The translations under genes and the position numbers were made by a program. The notes beneath the pieces are model-generated. The model was not told the DNA's origin, did no database searches, and worked only from the letters and a program-made list of their open reading frames with translations. From Wenzhouxiangella marina (GTDB lineage: Bacteria; Pseudomonadota; Gammaproteobacteria; Xanthomonadales; Wenzhouxiangellaceae), in the NCBI RefSeq assembly GCF_001187785.1, contig NZ_CP012154.1, positions 1,110,501-1,174,500 on the forward strand: 64,000 nt of DNA. The letters run 5' to 3'. The first letter of the stretch is position 1. Each line of letters starts with the position of its first letter. Of this stretch, positions 1 to 7,970 are shown in pieces.

Positions 1-1412
1 TCGATGTCGCAGAACACCAGGCTCAGGGGATAGCGCTCACGAGTCGCCCGACGCCATTCCTGGCGTAGGTGCTCATCGAATCGTCGGCGGTTCGGCAGGC
101 CCGTCAGCTGGTCGGTCCGGGTGAGTTCGTTGAGCTTGACGTTGGCCTGCTCGAGTTCGTCGGTGCGCGCTCGCACCCGCGCCTCCAGCGAGACCAGGAT
201 CTGGTGCAGGTGCTCGCCCATCCTCGTGACCGAGCGGGACAGGGCGGAAATCTCCCGGATCCGCGATTCCGGGGCGGCCTTGCCCACGTCACCGGCTTCC
301 AGTGCTCGGGTGGCCCCGATCAGCTGCAGCACGGGTCGGCTGATCGAGCGGGCGATCAGCCAGCACACCAGCAGCGCCAGGGCGAGGATGATCGCGGAGG
401 CGGCCAGGCGTTGACGGCCCTCGGTGTCGAGCAGCTTGACCAGGGCCTCGCGCGGCAGGGTGGTGACGATGATCAGTTCCAGTCCACCGGGCTTTTCGAA
501 GCGCTGGGCCCGGACGAGGTGTTCATCGCCCCCCCACTGCATTCGCTCGTTCAGCCTGCCCTGGGCCTCCAGCACGCGTCGGCTGCTGGTCTGGATCGCC
601 TCGGCCGGGCTGTCCGTGGCTCGCAGCAGGGAACTGAACCCCTCGATCTGCTTGATCGGCACCACGCCCGAGGAGTCGGCCAGCAGAAAGCCGTCCGTGT
701 TCATGATGTAGATGGTCGCGCCTTCGAACAGCTCGAGAGCGCTCAGAAAACGACAGATGCCATTGAGCGACAGATCGGCGGCGATGACGCCGCGAAGATC
801 GTTCGCAAGCGAGACCTGCCGGGAGACGCCCAGCGCCACCGCATCGCCGGAGAAAAAGGTGTAGGGCTCGAACCAGACCGCTTCCTCCGAAGCGTTGCTC
901 GCGGCCCGGTACCAGGGTCGTTGATGAACGGTAAATCCTTCCCTCGCCCAGTCGGCCGCCTTGCGCGCGCCCCGGTCGTCGACGCTGTAGGCACGCAGTT
1001 GGCCCTCCGCGGTCGCGTTGGAGACATAGATCTGCTCGGGGGATTCCCAATAGCGGTAGGCATTGATGTAGCGACCGTCCTCGGTGCCCAGGGCGAGGTT
1101 GGTGATCCATGGATAGGTTCGGATGGTCTGCGCGAAGAAGCGCTCCATGGCCGTCTCGTCGGCGGGATCGAGAACCCCGGCTGCGAGCAGTTGACGCGTC
1201 TGCTCCAGCAGGATCGGCGGTGTGCTCAGGGCCTCATCCAGTTCGGTCGCGACGCGCAGCCCTAGCTGTTCGCTGAGGCGGAGATGGGTGCGATCGAGCA
1301 GGCGGAGATCCGAGTAATGGGTCCAGATCGCGAGCGAAGCCAGCACGGCCAGAACCAGGCAGGCCGTGGGAACCAGGATCAGGGTCAGCAGCGAGACGTG
1401 CCTCGTGACCAT
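1..1412 (-). CDS. Membrane sensor diguanylate cyclase, C-terminus outside window
   Basis: Probably makes cyclic di-GMP in response to a periplasmic signal. About 470 residues are visible. An N-terminal membrane segment (about residues 6-26) is followed by a roughly 300-residue extracytoplasmic sensor region of dCache type, a second membrane segment (about 333-352), a HAMP-like linker, a short coiled coil and the start of a GGDEF domain (DQLTGLPNRRRFD near residue 434, then VFCDID). The catalytic GG(D/E)EF motif lies beyond the window, so activity cannot be judged. The ATG at 1412 is nearly touched by a GAGGAGG run; an in-frame GTG at 1421 is an alternative start. It is divergent from the amidohydrolase gene with about 165 bp between. 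The family assignment is firm; the ligand is unknown. Confidence 0.85.
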   Translation of the reverse strand, partial: MVTRHVSLLTLILVPTACLVLAVLASLAIWTHYSDLRLLDRTHLRLSEQLGLRVATELDEALSTPPILLEQTRQLLAAGVLDPADETAMERFFAQTIRTYPWITNLALGTEDGRYINAYRYWESPEQIYVSNATAEGQLRAYSVDDRGARKAADWAREGFTVHQRPWYRAASNASEEAVWFEPYTFFSGDAVALGVSRQVSLANDLRGVIAADLSLNGICRFLSALELFEGATIYIMNTDGFLLADSSGVVPIKQIEGFSSLLRATDSPAEAIQTSSRRVLEAQGRLNERMQWGGDEHLVRAQRFEKPGGLELIIVTTLPREALVKLLDTEGRQRLAASAIILALALLVCWLIARSISRPVLQLIGATRALEAGDVGKAAPESRIREISALSRSVTRMGEHLHQILVSLEARVRARTDELEQANVKLNELTRTDQLTGLPNRRRFDEHLRQEWRRATRERYPLSLVFCDI

Positions 1413-1576
1413 CCTCCTCACTCGTGGGCATCGGGAGCGGGGCCCGATGCCGCTGGCGCCCGACCCGATTCGATGCTACCACCGTGGAGCCACCGAGTGC
1501 ATCTACCTGCGCCGAGTTGCAGCGGGCCCCGGGTTCTGCTCCAATCGAGTGCATCCCTGTTGCCCGGAGCCGCACG

Positions 1577-3043
1577 ATGACCTCGATTCACGATCCCGAC
1601 GGCACCCGTCTGCCGATCAAGCTCGATTCCACCTCCAATGGCGAGTTCGAGCCGATCCCGCTGGGGCCCGCCGAGCGGCTGGCCAACGAGCTGGCCCAGG
1701 AGGCCGCCGGTCGGAACGCGAAGCGCCTGGGCCAATCGCGACGCCAGTTCCTGGTCTCGAGTTGTGGCGCGGCCTCGACCCTGCTGGCCTTCAACTCAGC
1801 CCAGGCGGCCATGGGACGCACCGGCGGCTGGTTCGCGCTGGCCGAAGAAGCGGCCCTGGAACCGGCGGCGGCCGATGCGGTGCTTGCCGGCAACGAGTTC
1901 ATCTTCGATGTGCAGGGGCATTTCGTGAATCCCACCGGCGCCTGGCTGCAGGCCTTGCCGGAGGAGGCACGTCCCTTGTCCGGCATGCCGGCGGCGGGCT
2001 GCGCTCGGGGCGTGGGCGAGGGCGCGCGTGACTACCTTCGCTGTCTCGGTCCCGAGGCCTTCGTCCAGGATGTCTTCATGGATTCCGACACGGACGTGAT
2101 GGTGCTCAGTTTCGTGCCTTCCACGCGAGAGGGCGAACCCCTGACCATCGAAGAGGCAGCGGCGGCCCGCGAGATCGTCGCACAACTCGAGGGCACCCAC
2201 CGTCTGATCCTGCATGGCCGAGTCAACCCCAACCAGGACGGCGATGTCGAGGACATGCAGCGCCTGCGCGACGACTTCGGCATCCAGGCCTGGAAGACCT
2301 ACACCCAATGGGGCCCTGAAGGACAGGGCTTCTACCTGACCGACGAAGGCACGGGGCGGCGTTTCCTCGACGAGGCGCAACGCCTGGACGTGCCGGTGAT
2401 CTGCATCCACAAGGGCATCCCCTTCGGCCAGCAGAGCTACGAGCATTCGCTATGCACCGACGTCGGTCCGGCCGCTCGCGAGTACCCGGACATCAGTCTG
2501 CTGATCTACCACTCGGGCTTCATCCCGGGGCAGGCGGAGGGGCCCTACGATCCGGACCGCGGCGAGGGCATCGACTCTCTGGTCCAGACCGTCGTAGAGA
2601 ACGATCTTCGCGGCGGCAATGTCTATGCCGAGCTCGGCTCGACCTGGCGATTCCTGATGCGTGATCCCGATTCGGCGGCGCACGCCCTGGGCAAGCTGCT
2701 GCTGCACCTGGGCGAGGACAATATCCTCTGGGGCACGGACTCGATCTGGTACGGCTCACCGCAGGACCAGATCCAGGCCTTCCGCGCCTTCCAGATCAGC
2801 GAGGAATTCCAGGAGCGCTTTGGCTATCCGGCGCTGACCGACGAGATCAAACGCAAGATTCTCGGTCTCAACGCGCTCAGACCCTACCGCCTCGAAGCCG
2901 ATGTGCTTCGTCATCACCTCGGTGAGGACCCCGTGCAGATGGCTCGGGCCGTCTATCGCGAGACGCCCGACCCGCACTTCCGGACTTTCGGGCCGCGCTC
3001 GCGGCGCGAGTTCCTGAATTTCATGCGCTGGTCCGGAGGCTGA
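1577..3043 (+). CDS. Amidohydrolase family 2 protein with Tat-like signal
   Basis: A metal-dependent hydrolase or decarboxylase of the TIM-barrel amidohydrolase superfamily, 488 residues. The N-terminal part has an SRRQFLVSSCGAASTLLAF segment (about residues 54-72), which resembles a twin-arginine export signal placed unusually far from the start. Candidate metal-binding positions are the histidines in DVQGHF, CIHKG and IYHSGF and the aspartate in WGTDSIW. The start at 1577 has a CGGAG Shine-Dalgarno seven bases upstream; the frame is open further upstream, but that stretch is arginine- and proline-rich and not protein-like. It is convergent with the serine hydrolase gene. The substrate is unknown; related proteins act on carboxylated aromatic or lactone substrates, but nothing here decides this. 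Confidence 0.82.
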   Translation: MTSIHDPDGTRLPIKLDSTSNGEFEPIPLGPAERLANELAQEAAGRNAKRLGQSRRQFLVSSCGAASTLLAFNSAQAAMGRTGGWFALAEEAALEPAAADAVLAGNEFIFDVQGHFVNPTGAWLQALPEEARPLSGMPAAGCARGVGEGARDYLRCLGPEAFVQDVFMDSDTDVMVLSFVPSTREGEPLTIEEAAAAREIVAQLEGTHRLILHGRVNPNQDGDVEDMQRLRDDFGIQAWKTYTQWGPEGQGFYLTDEGTGRRFLDEAQRLDVPVICIHKGIPFGQQSYEHSLCTDVGPAAREYPDISLLIYHSGFIPGQAEGPYDPDRGEGIDSLVQTVVENDLRGGNVYAELGSTWRFLMRDPDSAAHALGKLLLHLGEDNILWGTDSIWYGSPQDQIQAFRAFQISEEFQERFGYPALTDEIKRKILGLNALRPYRLEADVLRHHLGEDPVQMARAVYRETPDPHFRTFGPRSRREFLNFMRWSGG

Positions 3044-3045
3044 TC

Positions 3046-3063
3046 AGCGCCTGCATCGGCGCT
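3046..3063. terminator. Hairpin between convergent genes
   Basis: AGCGCC, a six-base loop, then GGCGCT, lying between the stop codons of the amidohydrolase and the serine hydrolase. There is no clear T-tract, so it may be a weak or factor-assisted bidirectional terminator. Confidence 0.4.
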
Positions 3064-5033
3064 CAGATGTAAGGGGCGCCGACCAGGTTCCAGTGCCAGA
3101 GCTGCAGGCCCAGCGCGCACAAGGAGAGCGCGAAGACGCTGTAGTGCAGGCGCCGCCACCAGCCCCAGCCGCTGCCCTTCCAGACGGCCACCAGGCCGAT
3201 GAGCAGGGCGGCGCCCATGCCGATCATCACCCAGCTCATGATTCGGGCGGCGGCCACCCCCGCCGGTGGAAAGTGCTGTAGTCCGGCCGCATCCATCGAG
3301 CTCAGGCCGGCCATCGCGGCGACCAGGCTGACGACGAACAGGCCCATGCTCAGCGCGGCCAGCACCGCCAGGCCCGCGCCTAGTCGGCCTCGGCCGGTGG
3401 TCTCGGGCTGCTGGCGCCAGCGCCGCCAGGCCCCGAGCAGGGTGGTGAGGGCCAAGAGCAGACTCAGGCCCGCCGGCAGGGCCAGGGCGAGGACCGAATC
3501 CCGACCTTCGATGCGAGCGTGCGTATGGACGCCGGAATTGTCGGCGGCGCTGACCACCCGGCCCTGTGCATCGCGCTGGAAGACCAGGCGCCGGTCCTGC
3601 TCGTCGACGAAGCTGTCGGGTGCGTCAGCCAACGCGAGATAGCGGGCGGTCTTGCCGGCCTGCTGAACGACCAGGGCGTTCTCATCGACGCTTACTGTCA
3701 GACTGGGCGTCAGGCTGAACACGGCGGTCAGGGTCGTGAAGGAGCGCCGGTTGTTGCGGTAGCTGCCCGCGTAGTCGCTCAGGTCGACTTCCGGAGCGTC
3801 TTCCGGGATCTTCGAGATCGTCTGATCGCTCCCTGCCAGCGCATGATCGATCAGCAGGCGGCTGATCGAGTCCAGGGCGGCATAACCGCCGTGCCCGGCG
3901 TTCTGCGACGCGAAGAATCCAAGATCCAACTCCGGGACCAGGACCATGGTGGAAATGAAATTGCCGGTCGAGCCACCGTGGCCGAAGACCTCGACGCCGC
4001 GAAAGACATAGTTCTGGAAGCCATGCGCCAGATCGGCGCCCACCGGTCGGTCCCCGAAGGCGCGGGACCACATCAGGGCGTGGGTCTCGGCCTGCATCAG
4101 GCGCAGGCCGTCGAGTTCGCCGCCGCCCAGATGGAATCGCATCCAGCGCGCCATGTCCGAGGCGGTCGAGGCTATGCCGCCAGCCGGCACGAAGGGGCCG
4201 ATCTGCATTGCTTCGGCTGCTTCCCAGCGCCCCGCTACGCGTTCGTGCCCGACTGCCATTCGCGGCCGCCAGGCGTCATCGAGCTGGCCGGGTTGCACCA
4301 GGGTGGTGGAGCGCATGCCGAGCGGAATCAGCAGCTCGGATTCCACGAAGTCGGCAAAGCTCCGGTCCGAAATGGCCTCGATTACATGCGCCGCGAGGGC
4401 CGAACCCCAGTTGGAATAGGACGTCACGGTGCCTGGTGGATGGACACGGGCCGGCTGCGTGTCGGCCAGGGCCTGTGCCAGGCTTCGGGGGTCCTCGTCA
4501 TTGGCCTGGAACACGCGCAGGGTGGTTTCGAAGCCGGCGCGATGAGCCATCAGATGGTTCATGGTGACCGGCGCGTCGAAGACTTCAGCGATCTGGAATT
4601 CGGTCAAGTAATCATTGATGTCGCGGTCCAGATCGAGCTGGCCGCGCTCGACGAGCAGCATCGCCGCGGTCCAGATGAAGGTCTTGGAAATCGAACCGAT
4701 CCGGAACAGGGACTCGTCCGGCGAGACGGGCCGGTTCGCCATCGCGTCGGCCTGGCCGAAACCGAGGAGCAGGCGAGGCTCACTCTGATCGGTGACGGCC
4801 AGGGTCATGCCCGGCAGGTCATGCTCTCGCATCAGGCCATCGACCAGGCCGCGCACATAAGCGCGAAGCTCGGTCTCCTCCAGGCTGGGGCCGTCTGACG
4901 CCGATTCACCCATCGGTGCCGGATCGGCCAGCCAGTCCGCCTCGTCGGTCTGGGCCAGGCTCGTCAAGGCGTACAGGAACAGGCCGAGGGCGAGCCAGGG
5001 CCGGATGCGGGGGTGGCGCGTGTTCGGAGCCAT
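3063..5033 (-). CDS. Beta-lactamase-fold serine hydrolase with C-terminal membrane domain
   Basis: A penicillin-binding-protein/class C beta-lactamase-like hydrolase of 656 residues. A signal peptide (WLALGLFLYALTSLAQ) leads into the catalytic domain. SISKTF supplies the SxxK nucleophile and lysine, a YSNWG segment fits the YxN motif, and HGGSTG fits the third motif (HxG instead of KTG, common in esterase-type members). A beta-rich segment follows, then about four hydrophobic segments in the last 170 residues. I chose the start at 5033 because a TATAGT -10-like box overlaps the upstream ATG at 5060. It lies 94 bp downstream of the lipase foldase gene on the same strand. A peptidase or esterase is more likely than an antibiotic-resistance enzyme. 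Confidence 0.83.
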   Translation of the reverse strand: MAPNTRHPRIRPWLALGLFLYALTSLAQTDEADWLADPAPMGESASDGPSLEETELRAYVRGLVDGLMREHDLPGMTLAVTDQSEPRLLLGFGQADAMANRPVSPDESLFRIGSISKTFIWTAAMLLVERGQLDLDRDINDYLTEFQIAEVFDAPVTMNHLMAHRAGFETTLRVFQANDEDPRSLAQALADTQPARVHPPGTVTSYSNWGSALAAHVIEAISDRSFADFVESELLIPLGMRSTTLVQPGQLDDAWRPRMAVGHERVAGRWEAAEAMQIGPFVPAGGIASTASDMARWMRFHLGGGELDGLRLMQAETHALMWSRAFGDRPVGADLAHGFQNYVFRGVEVFGHGGSTGNFISTMVLVPELDLGFFASQNAGHGGYAALDSISRLLIDHALAGSDQTISKIPEDAPEVDLSDYAGSYRNNRRSFTTLTAVFSLTPSLTVSVDENALVVQQAGKTARYLALADAPDSFVDEQDRRLVFQRDAQGRVVSAADNSGVHTHARIEGRDSVLALALPAGLSLLLALTTLLGAWRRWRQQPETTGRGRLGAGLAVLAALSMGLFVVSLVAAMAGLSSMDAAGLQHFPPAGVAAARIMSWVMIGMGAALLIGLVAVWKGSGWGWWRRLHYSVFALSLCALGLQLWHWNLVGAPYI

Positions 5034-5127
5034 TGTTGATTTCTCGGTCGGACCGGGCATTCACTATACGCGGGCAGCGGCGGGCCGCCCAGCAGCAAGC
5101 CGGCAGGCCGGTGGTGCCGATGATCCT

Positions 5128-6120
5128 TCAGGGTGGGCCGTCGATCAGGCCTTCTCGATCCAGGGCCTCGATGCGGCGTCGCTCGGCCTCGTCGAACTCG
5201 GCCATCAGCCATTGCTGCAGCTGCCGCTCACGCTCGGCCGGACCGAGCCCCGGCGTGTCCAGCAGGCGCTGGCGCTCGGCCGCGAAGGCTGCGACGCGTG
5301 CATCCCAGGCCGCGCGTTCGGCGTCGAGGGCAGCCAGGCGATCGGCGGCTTCACTGCCATAGAGGGCTTCGCGCTCGACGTAGCGCAGGGCCGGATCCAT
5401 GTTCGCCTGTCGGTACTGCTGATCCATTTCCATGGCCAGGTGATGCGCGGTCGCGGCCTCGACGTCGGCGGCCCAGGCATCATGCTCGGGATCGCCGGGC
5501 TGGAGGCGGCCGTCGAGGACATCCAGGGTGCGCTCGTGATAGGCGTTTTCCTCGCCGAACCAGGTCTGCGCTCGTTCCTCGCCGAGCAGGTCCTGCTGCA
5601 GCTGCCGGGTGGCTTCGAAACGGCTTCGAAGGTCCGGGGCGCTGGACGCCATCAGGGCGTCGGCGGCCTGAAGAAAGTCCACGTAGCGATCGAACTCCGA
5701 CAGCACCTGGTCGACCCGGGCCGCGTCGAACTCGCCTGCGAGTTGATCGGCCAGGAGCTGCCGAAGCCCGTTCAGGGATTGCTCGCCCAGGCCGCTCAGG
5801 ATGAAGTCGAATCGGCGGCGAAGCTCGCGATCGAGGATCAGTCGGCCCTGCTCGTCGAAGCGGACTTGCCCGTCGGCCTCCAGGCCTTGCCAGGAGGCGA
5901 CGAGGGTCTCGTTCCTTCGAGTGGTCGCCGGGTTGGCTGGATCCGCGACTCGGGTGGGCCGCTGGCTCGCCAGTGAGGCGCTTGCCGCCGTGTCCGTCGC
6001 CGCCGGCGCCACAGGCTGGCTCCTCAGCGGCGGCGCTTCTGGCTCGCCTCGACTGGCCAGCCAGAGCACCCCGAGGAGGGCGGCGGTCAGCGCCGCCCCC
6101 GTCCAGACCACACGCCGCAC
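5128..6120 (-). CDS. lifO: Lipase-specific foldase (lipase secretion chaperone)
   Basis: A steric chaperone, anchored in the inner membrane, that folds the secreted lipase in the periplasm; 330 residues, typical for the family. It has an N-terminal membrane anchor (about residues 6-22), an Ala/Pro-rich linker to about residue 65, and then the helical chaperone domain. The family signature RxxFDYxLS appears as RRFDFILS at residues 102-109 followed by GLGE. It begins 3 bp after the lipase stop codon, so the two genes form one operon in the usual lipase-then-foldase order. The alternative symbols lipB, limA and lif refer to the same family. Confidence 0.93.
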   Translation of the reverse strand: MRRVVWTGAALTAALLGVLWLASRGEPEAPPLRSQPVAPAATDTAASASLASQRPTRVADPANPATTRRNETLVASWQGLEADGQVRFDEQGRLILDRELRRRFDFILSGLGEQSLNGLRQLLADQLAGEFDAARVDQVLSEFDRYVDFLQAADALMASSAPDLRSRFEATRQLQQDLLGEERAQTWFGEENAYHERTLDVLDGRLQPGDPEHDAWAADVEAATAHHLAMEMDQQYRQANMDPALRYVEREALYGSEAADRLAALDAERAAWDARVAAFAAERQRLLDTPGLGPAERERQLQQWLMAEFDEAERRRIEALDREGLIDGPP

Positions 6121-6122
6121 GG

Positions 6123-7049
6123 CTAGAGGCCGGCGTTCTTCAGGCGATTGGCGTGGGCGCGGTAGACGCTGGTCGGGTTGGGCGTGAACCAGCCTCTGAG
6201 GCCCAGCACCTGGTTGACCTGGTCAAGGTGGTTCCAGGGGTAGTCCGAGCGGATCACCCGGCCCAGGTGCGAGGAGCAGCGCTCGACGAGACCGTCGTTC
6301 TGCACGCCCCAGCCGAAGAACAGGCCGCTGGCCGAAAGGAGATAGTCCGAGGCGTCGAGGGCATTGGAAAAGACCCGGGTGCCGCCCATCGAGTAGTAGC
6401 GAATCCCGTTGACGCTGGACGGGCCCTGACCGCAGGTCCAGCTGGGCAGGCCCTGGGGATGGGCGGCGTTGAAGACCGCGGCACCGTCCGAGTTCAGCGA
6501 TTCCAGGGCGCCGAGCGCATCCTGCGGGTTGATATCGCCGGACAGGAAATCGATGAAGGCGCCCAGCGCGTCGACCAGGCCGGCCAGCAGGGCTTCCGTG
6601 GCCGATCCCGGCGGTGCGCCAGCGCGGATGCCATCGGCCACGGCGCTGCCCGTATGCGGGCTGCCGATCGAGGTCACCGAGGCGACCAGATCCGGCCGGA
6701 CCGAAGCCACGTAGCGGATCGTCGGTCCACCGTGGCTGTGCCCGATCAGGTTGAAGCGCTGGTGCCCATGGATGGCGCGCAGGGTGTCGAGCTCAGCGAT
6801 CAGCTGCTCGCCGCGAAGCGCCGAGGAGTTCGCCGCCGAGACGTTGGCGACATAGACCGTCGCGCCGCCGGAACGCAGCGCGTTCGGAATCCGGTAGAAG
6901 TAGTCGTAGACGCCGAGCAGGCTGTCGAAACCGAGCAGTCCGTGGACGAGTACGACCGGGTGTTCGGTGCGGGTATAGCTGGCCTCCGTCGAGGCGGGCA
7001 GCCAGGCGAGCCAGCCGGCGAGAAGCAGAACGGTGATGCGGTGCAGCAT
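6123..7049 (-). CDS. lipA: Secreted triacylglycerol lipase (family I.1/I.2 type)
   Basis: An extracellular lipase hydrolysing triacylglycerols, 308 residues. A signal peptide ends near residue 23 (LPASTEA). The oxyanion-hole motif VVLVHGLLG comes early; the nucleophile is Ser105 in GHSHGG; NDGLVE and PWNHLDQVN supply candidate Asp and His. Two cysteines (in WTCGQG and ERCSSH) fit the conserved disulphide of Pseudomonas/Burkholderia-type lipases. The start at 7049 has a GAGGG Shine-Dalgarno. The foldase gene follows at once, which confirms the subfamily. In this family export is by Sec and then type II secretion; no secretion genes lie in this window. Confidence 0.94.
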   Translation of the reverse strand: MLHRITVLLLAGWLAWLPASTEASYTRTEHPVVLVHGLLGFDSLLGVYDYFYRIPNALRSGGATVYVANVSAANSSALRGEQLIAELDTLRAIHGHQRFNLIGHSHGGPTIRYVASVRPDLVASVTSIGSPHTGSAVADGIRAGAPPGSATEALLAGLVDALGAFIDFLSGDINPQDALGALESLNSDGAAVFNAAHPQGLPSWTCGQGPSSVNGIRYYSMGGTRVFSNALDASDYLLSASGLFFGWGVQNDGLVERCSSHLGRVIRSDYPWNHLDQVNQVLGLRGWFTPNPTSVYRAHANRLKNAGL

Positions 7050-7399
7050 GATTTTTCCCTCGTGGTTTTGCGTGTCCCTGTCCGGCGTTCCCCTCTCCCC
7101 AGAGTGGCCGGACACCCCGAGCATACGTCAGCGTATGGCCGAAGTGCAAATTTTGAGAGCCCCATCACAGTTGGCGCGCGTATTCGGGCAAAGCTCTGCA
7201 TATTCATCTGGCCCGAACCGCCCGGAGTGGGCTGACTGTCAATCTTCGAATCGATGGGAGAGCCGCAGGCCCTGCCGAAGCACCCTGAGGGCGTCCAGGA
7301 CGGCGGCAGCCCAGCCCGGATGCCGGGGCCTCGCTTGCAGACCGTGCCAACGATGTCCGACAATCGGTGTTCGATACGCTTCAACGGCTGTCGGCATAG
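7050..7399. other. Intergenic region between divergent lipase and sigma-factor genes
   Basis: About 350 bp without a convincing gene. It must hold the promoters of the lipA-lifO operon (minus strand) and of the sigma factor/kinase pair (plus strand). The only clear structure I see is a short palindrome at 7122-7137, listed separately. No strong consensus -35/-10 pair was found. Confidence 0.5.
7122..7137. promoter_or_regulatory. Palindrome upstream of the lipase gene, possible operator
   Basis: CATACG, four bases (TCAG), then CGTATG: perfect six-base arms, 73-88 bp upstream of the lipase start codon. The spacing is suitable for a repressor or activator site acting on the lipase operon. No binding protein can be named from the sequence. 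Confidence 0.35.
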
Positions 7400-7945
7400 A
7401 TGACGGACAAGGCCTCGGGCTCCGAGCGATCGTCGAACGATCCGCGTCGCGACGAGGAACGATTTCATTCGATCTACAGCGAGCTGCGCTCAGCGGCGCG
7501 TCGGGCTCGCCGTGGTGGGCCCGGACAGACCCTCAACACCACCGCACTGGTGCACGAAGCCTGGCTCAAGCTCCGGCAGAGCGATCGGCAGTATGCCGAC
7601 GAAGAGCACTACGTCAGCACCGCTGCCGTGGCGATGCGTCAGGTGCTGGTCGACCACGCCCGCTATCGGGCCGCGGCCTGCCGCGATCGTGAGCAGGAAG
7701 TGCCGATCCTGACCAATGACCTCGATGAGTTCGCGGCGCGCAGCAGCGTCGAATTGCTTGCCCTGGATGAAGCCTTGAATGACCTGGCCGATTTCGACGC
7801 CCGCGGCGCCGACCTGGTGGTGCTGAGATTCTTCGGTGGCGTGTCCCTGGAACGAGCGGCCGAGATCCTGAAGACGTCGCGGCGAACCGCGGCCAGGGAC
7901 TGGGCACGGGCGCGCGCCTTTCTGGCCGCTCGCCTGCAGCACTGA
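7400..7945 (+). CDS. ECF-type RNA polymerase sigma factor
   Basis: A small sigma-70 family factor of 181 residues, of the subgroup usually found beside Ser/Thr kinases (Sig-70_X6 type). Region 2 features are seen in TLNTTALVHEAWLKL and AAVAMRQVLVDHARYRAA. Region 4 is the helix-turn-helix LRFFGGVSLERAAEILKTS followed by AARDWARARAFL. The next gene, 26 bp downstream on the same strand, encodes a kinase, the expected partner. No anti-sigma factor is visible, so control may be through phosphorylation by the kinase, which is inference. The Shine-Dalgarno is weak, so the start is uncertain by a few codons. Confidence 0.85.
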   Translation: MTDKASGSERSSNDPRRDEERFHSIYSELRSAARRARRGGPGQTLNTTALVHEAWLKLRQSDRQYADEEHYVSTAAVAMRQVLVDHARYRAAACRDREQEVPILTNDLDEFAARSSVELLALDEALNDLADFDARGADLVVLRFFGGVSLERAAEILKTSRRTAARDWARARAFLAARLQH

Positions 7946-7970
7946 TGCAGTCCGGTCCAATGCACGATCC

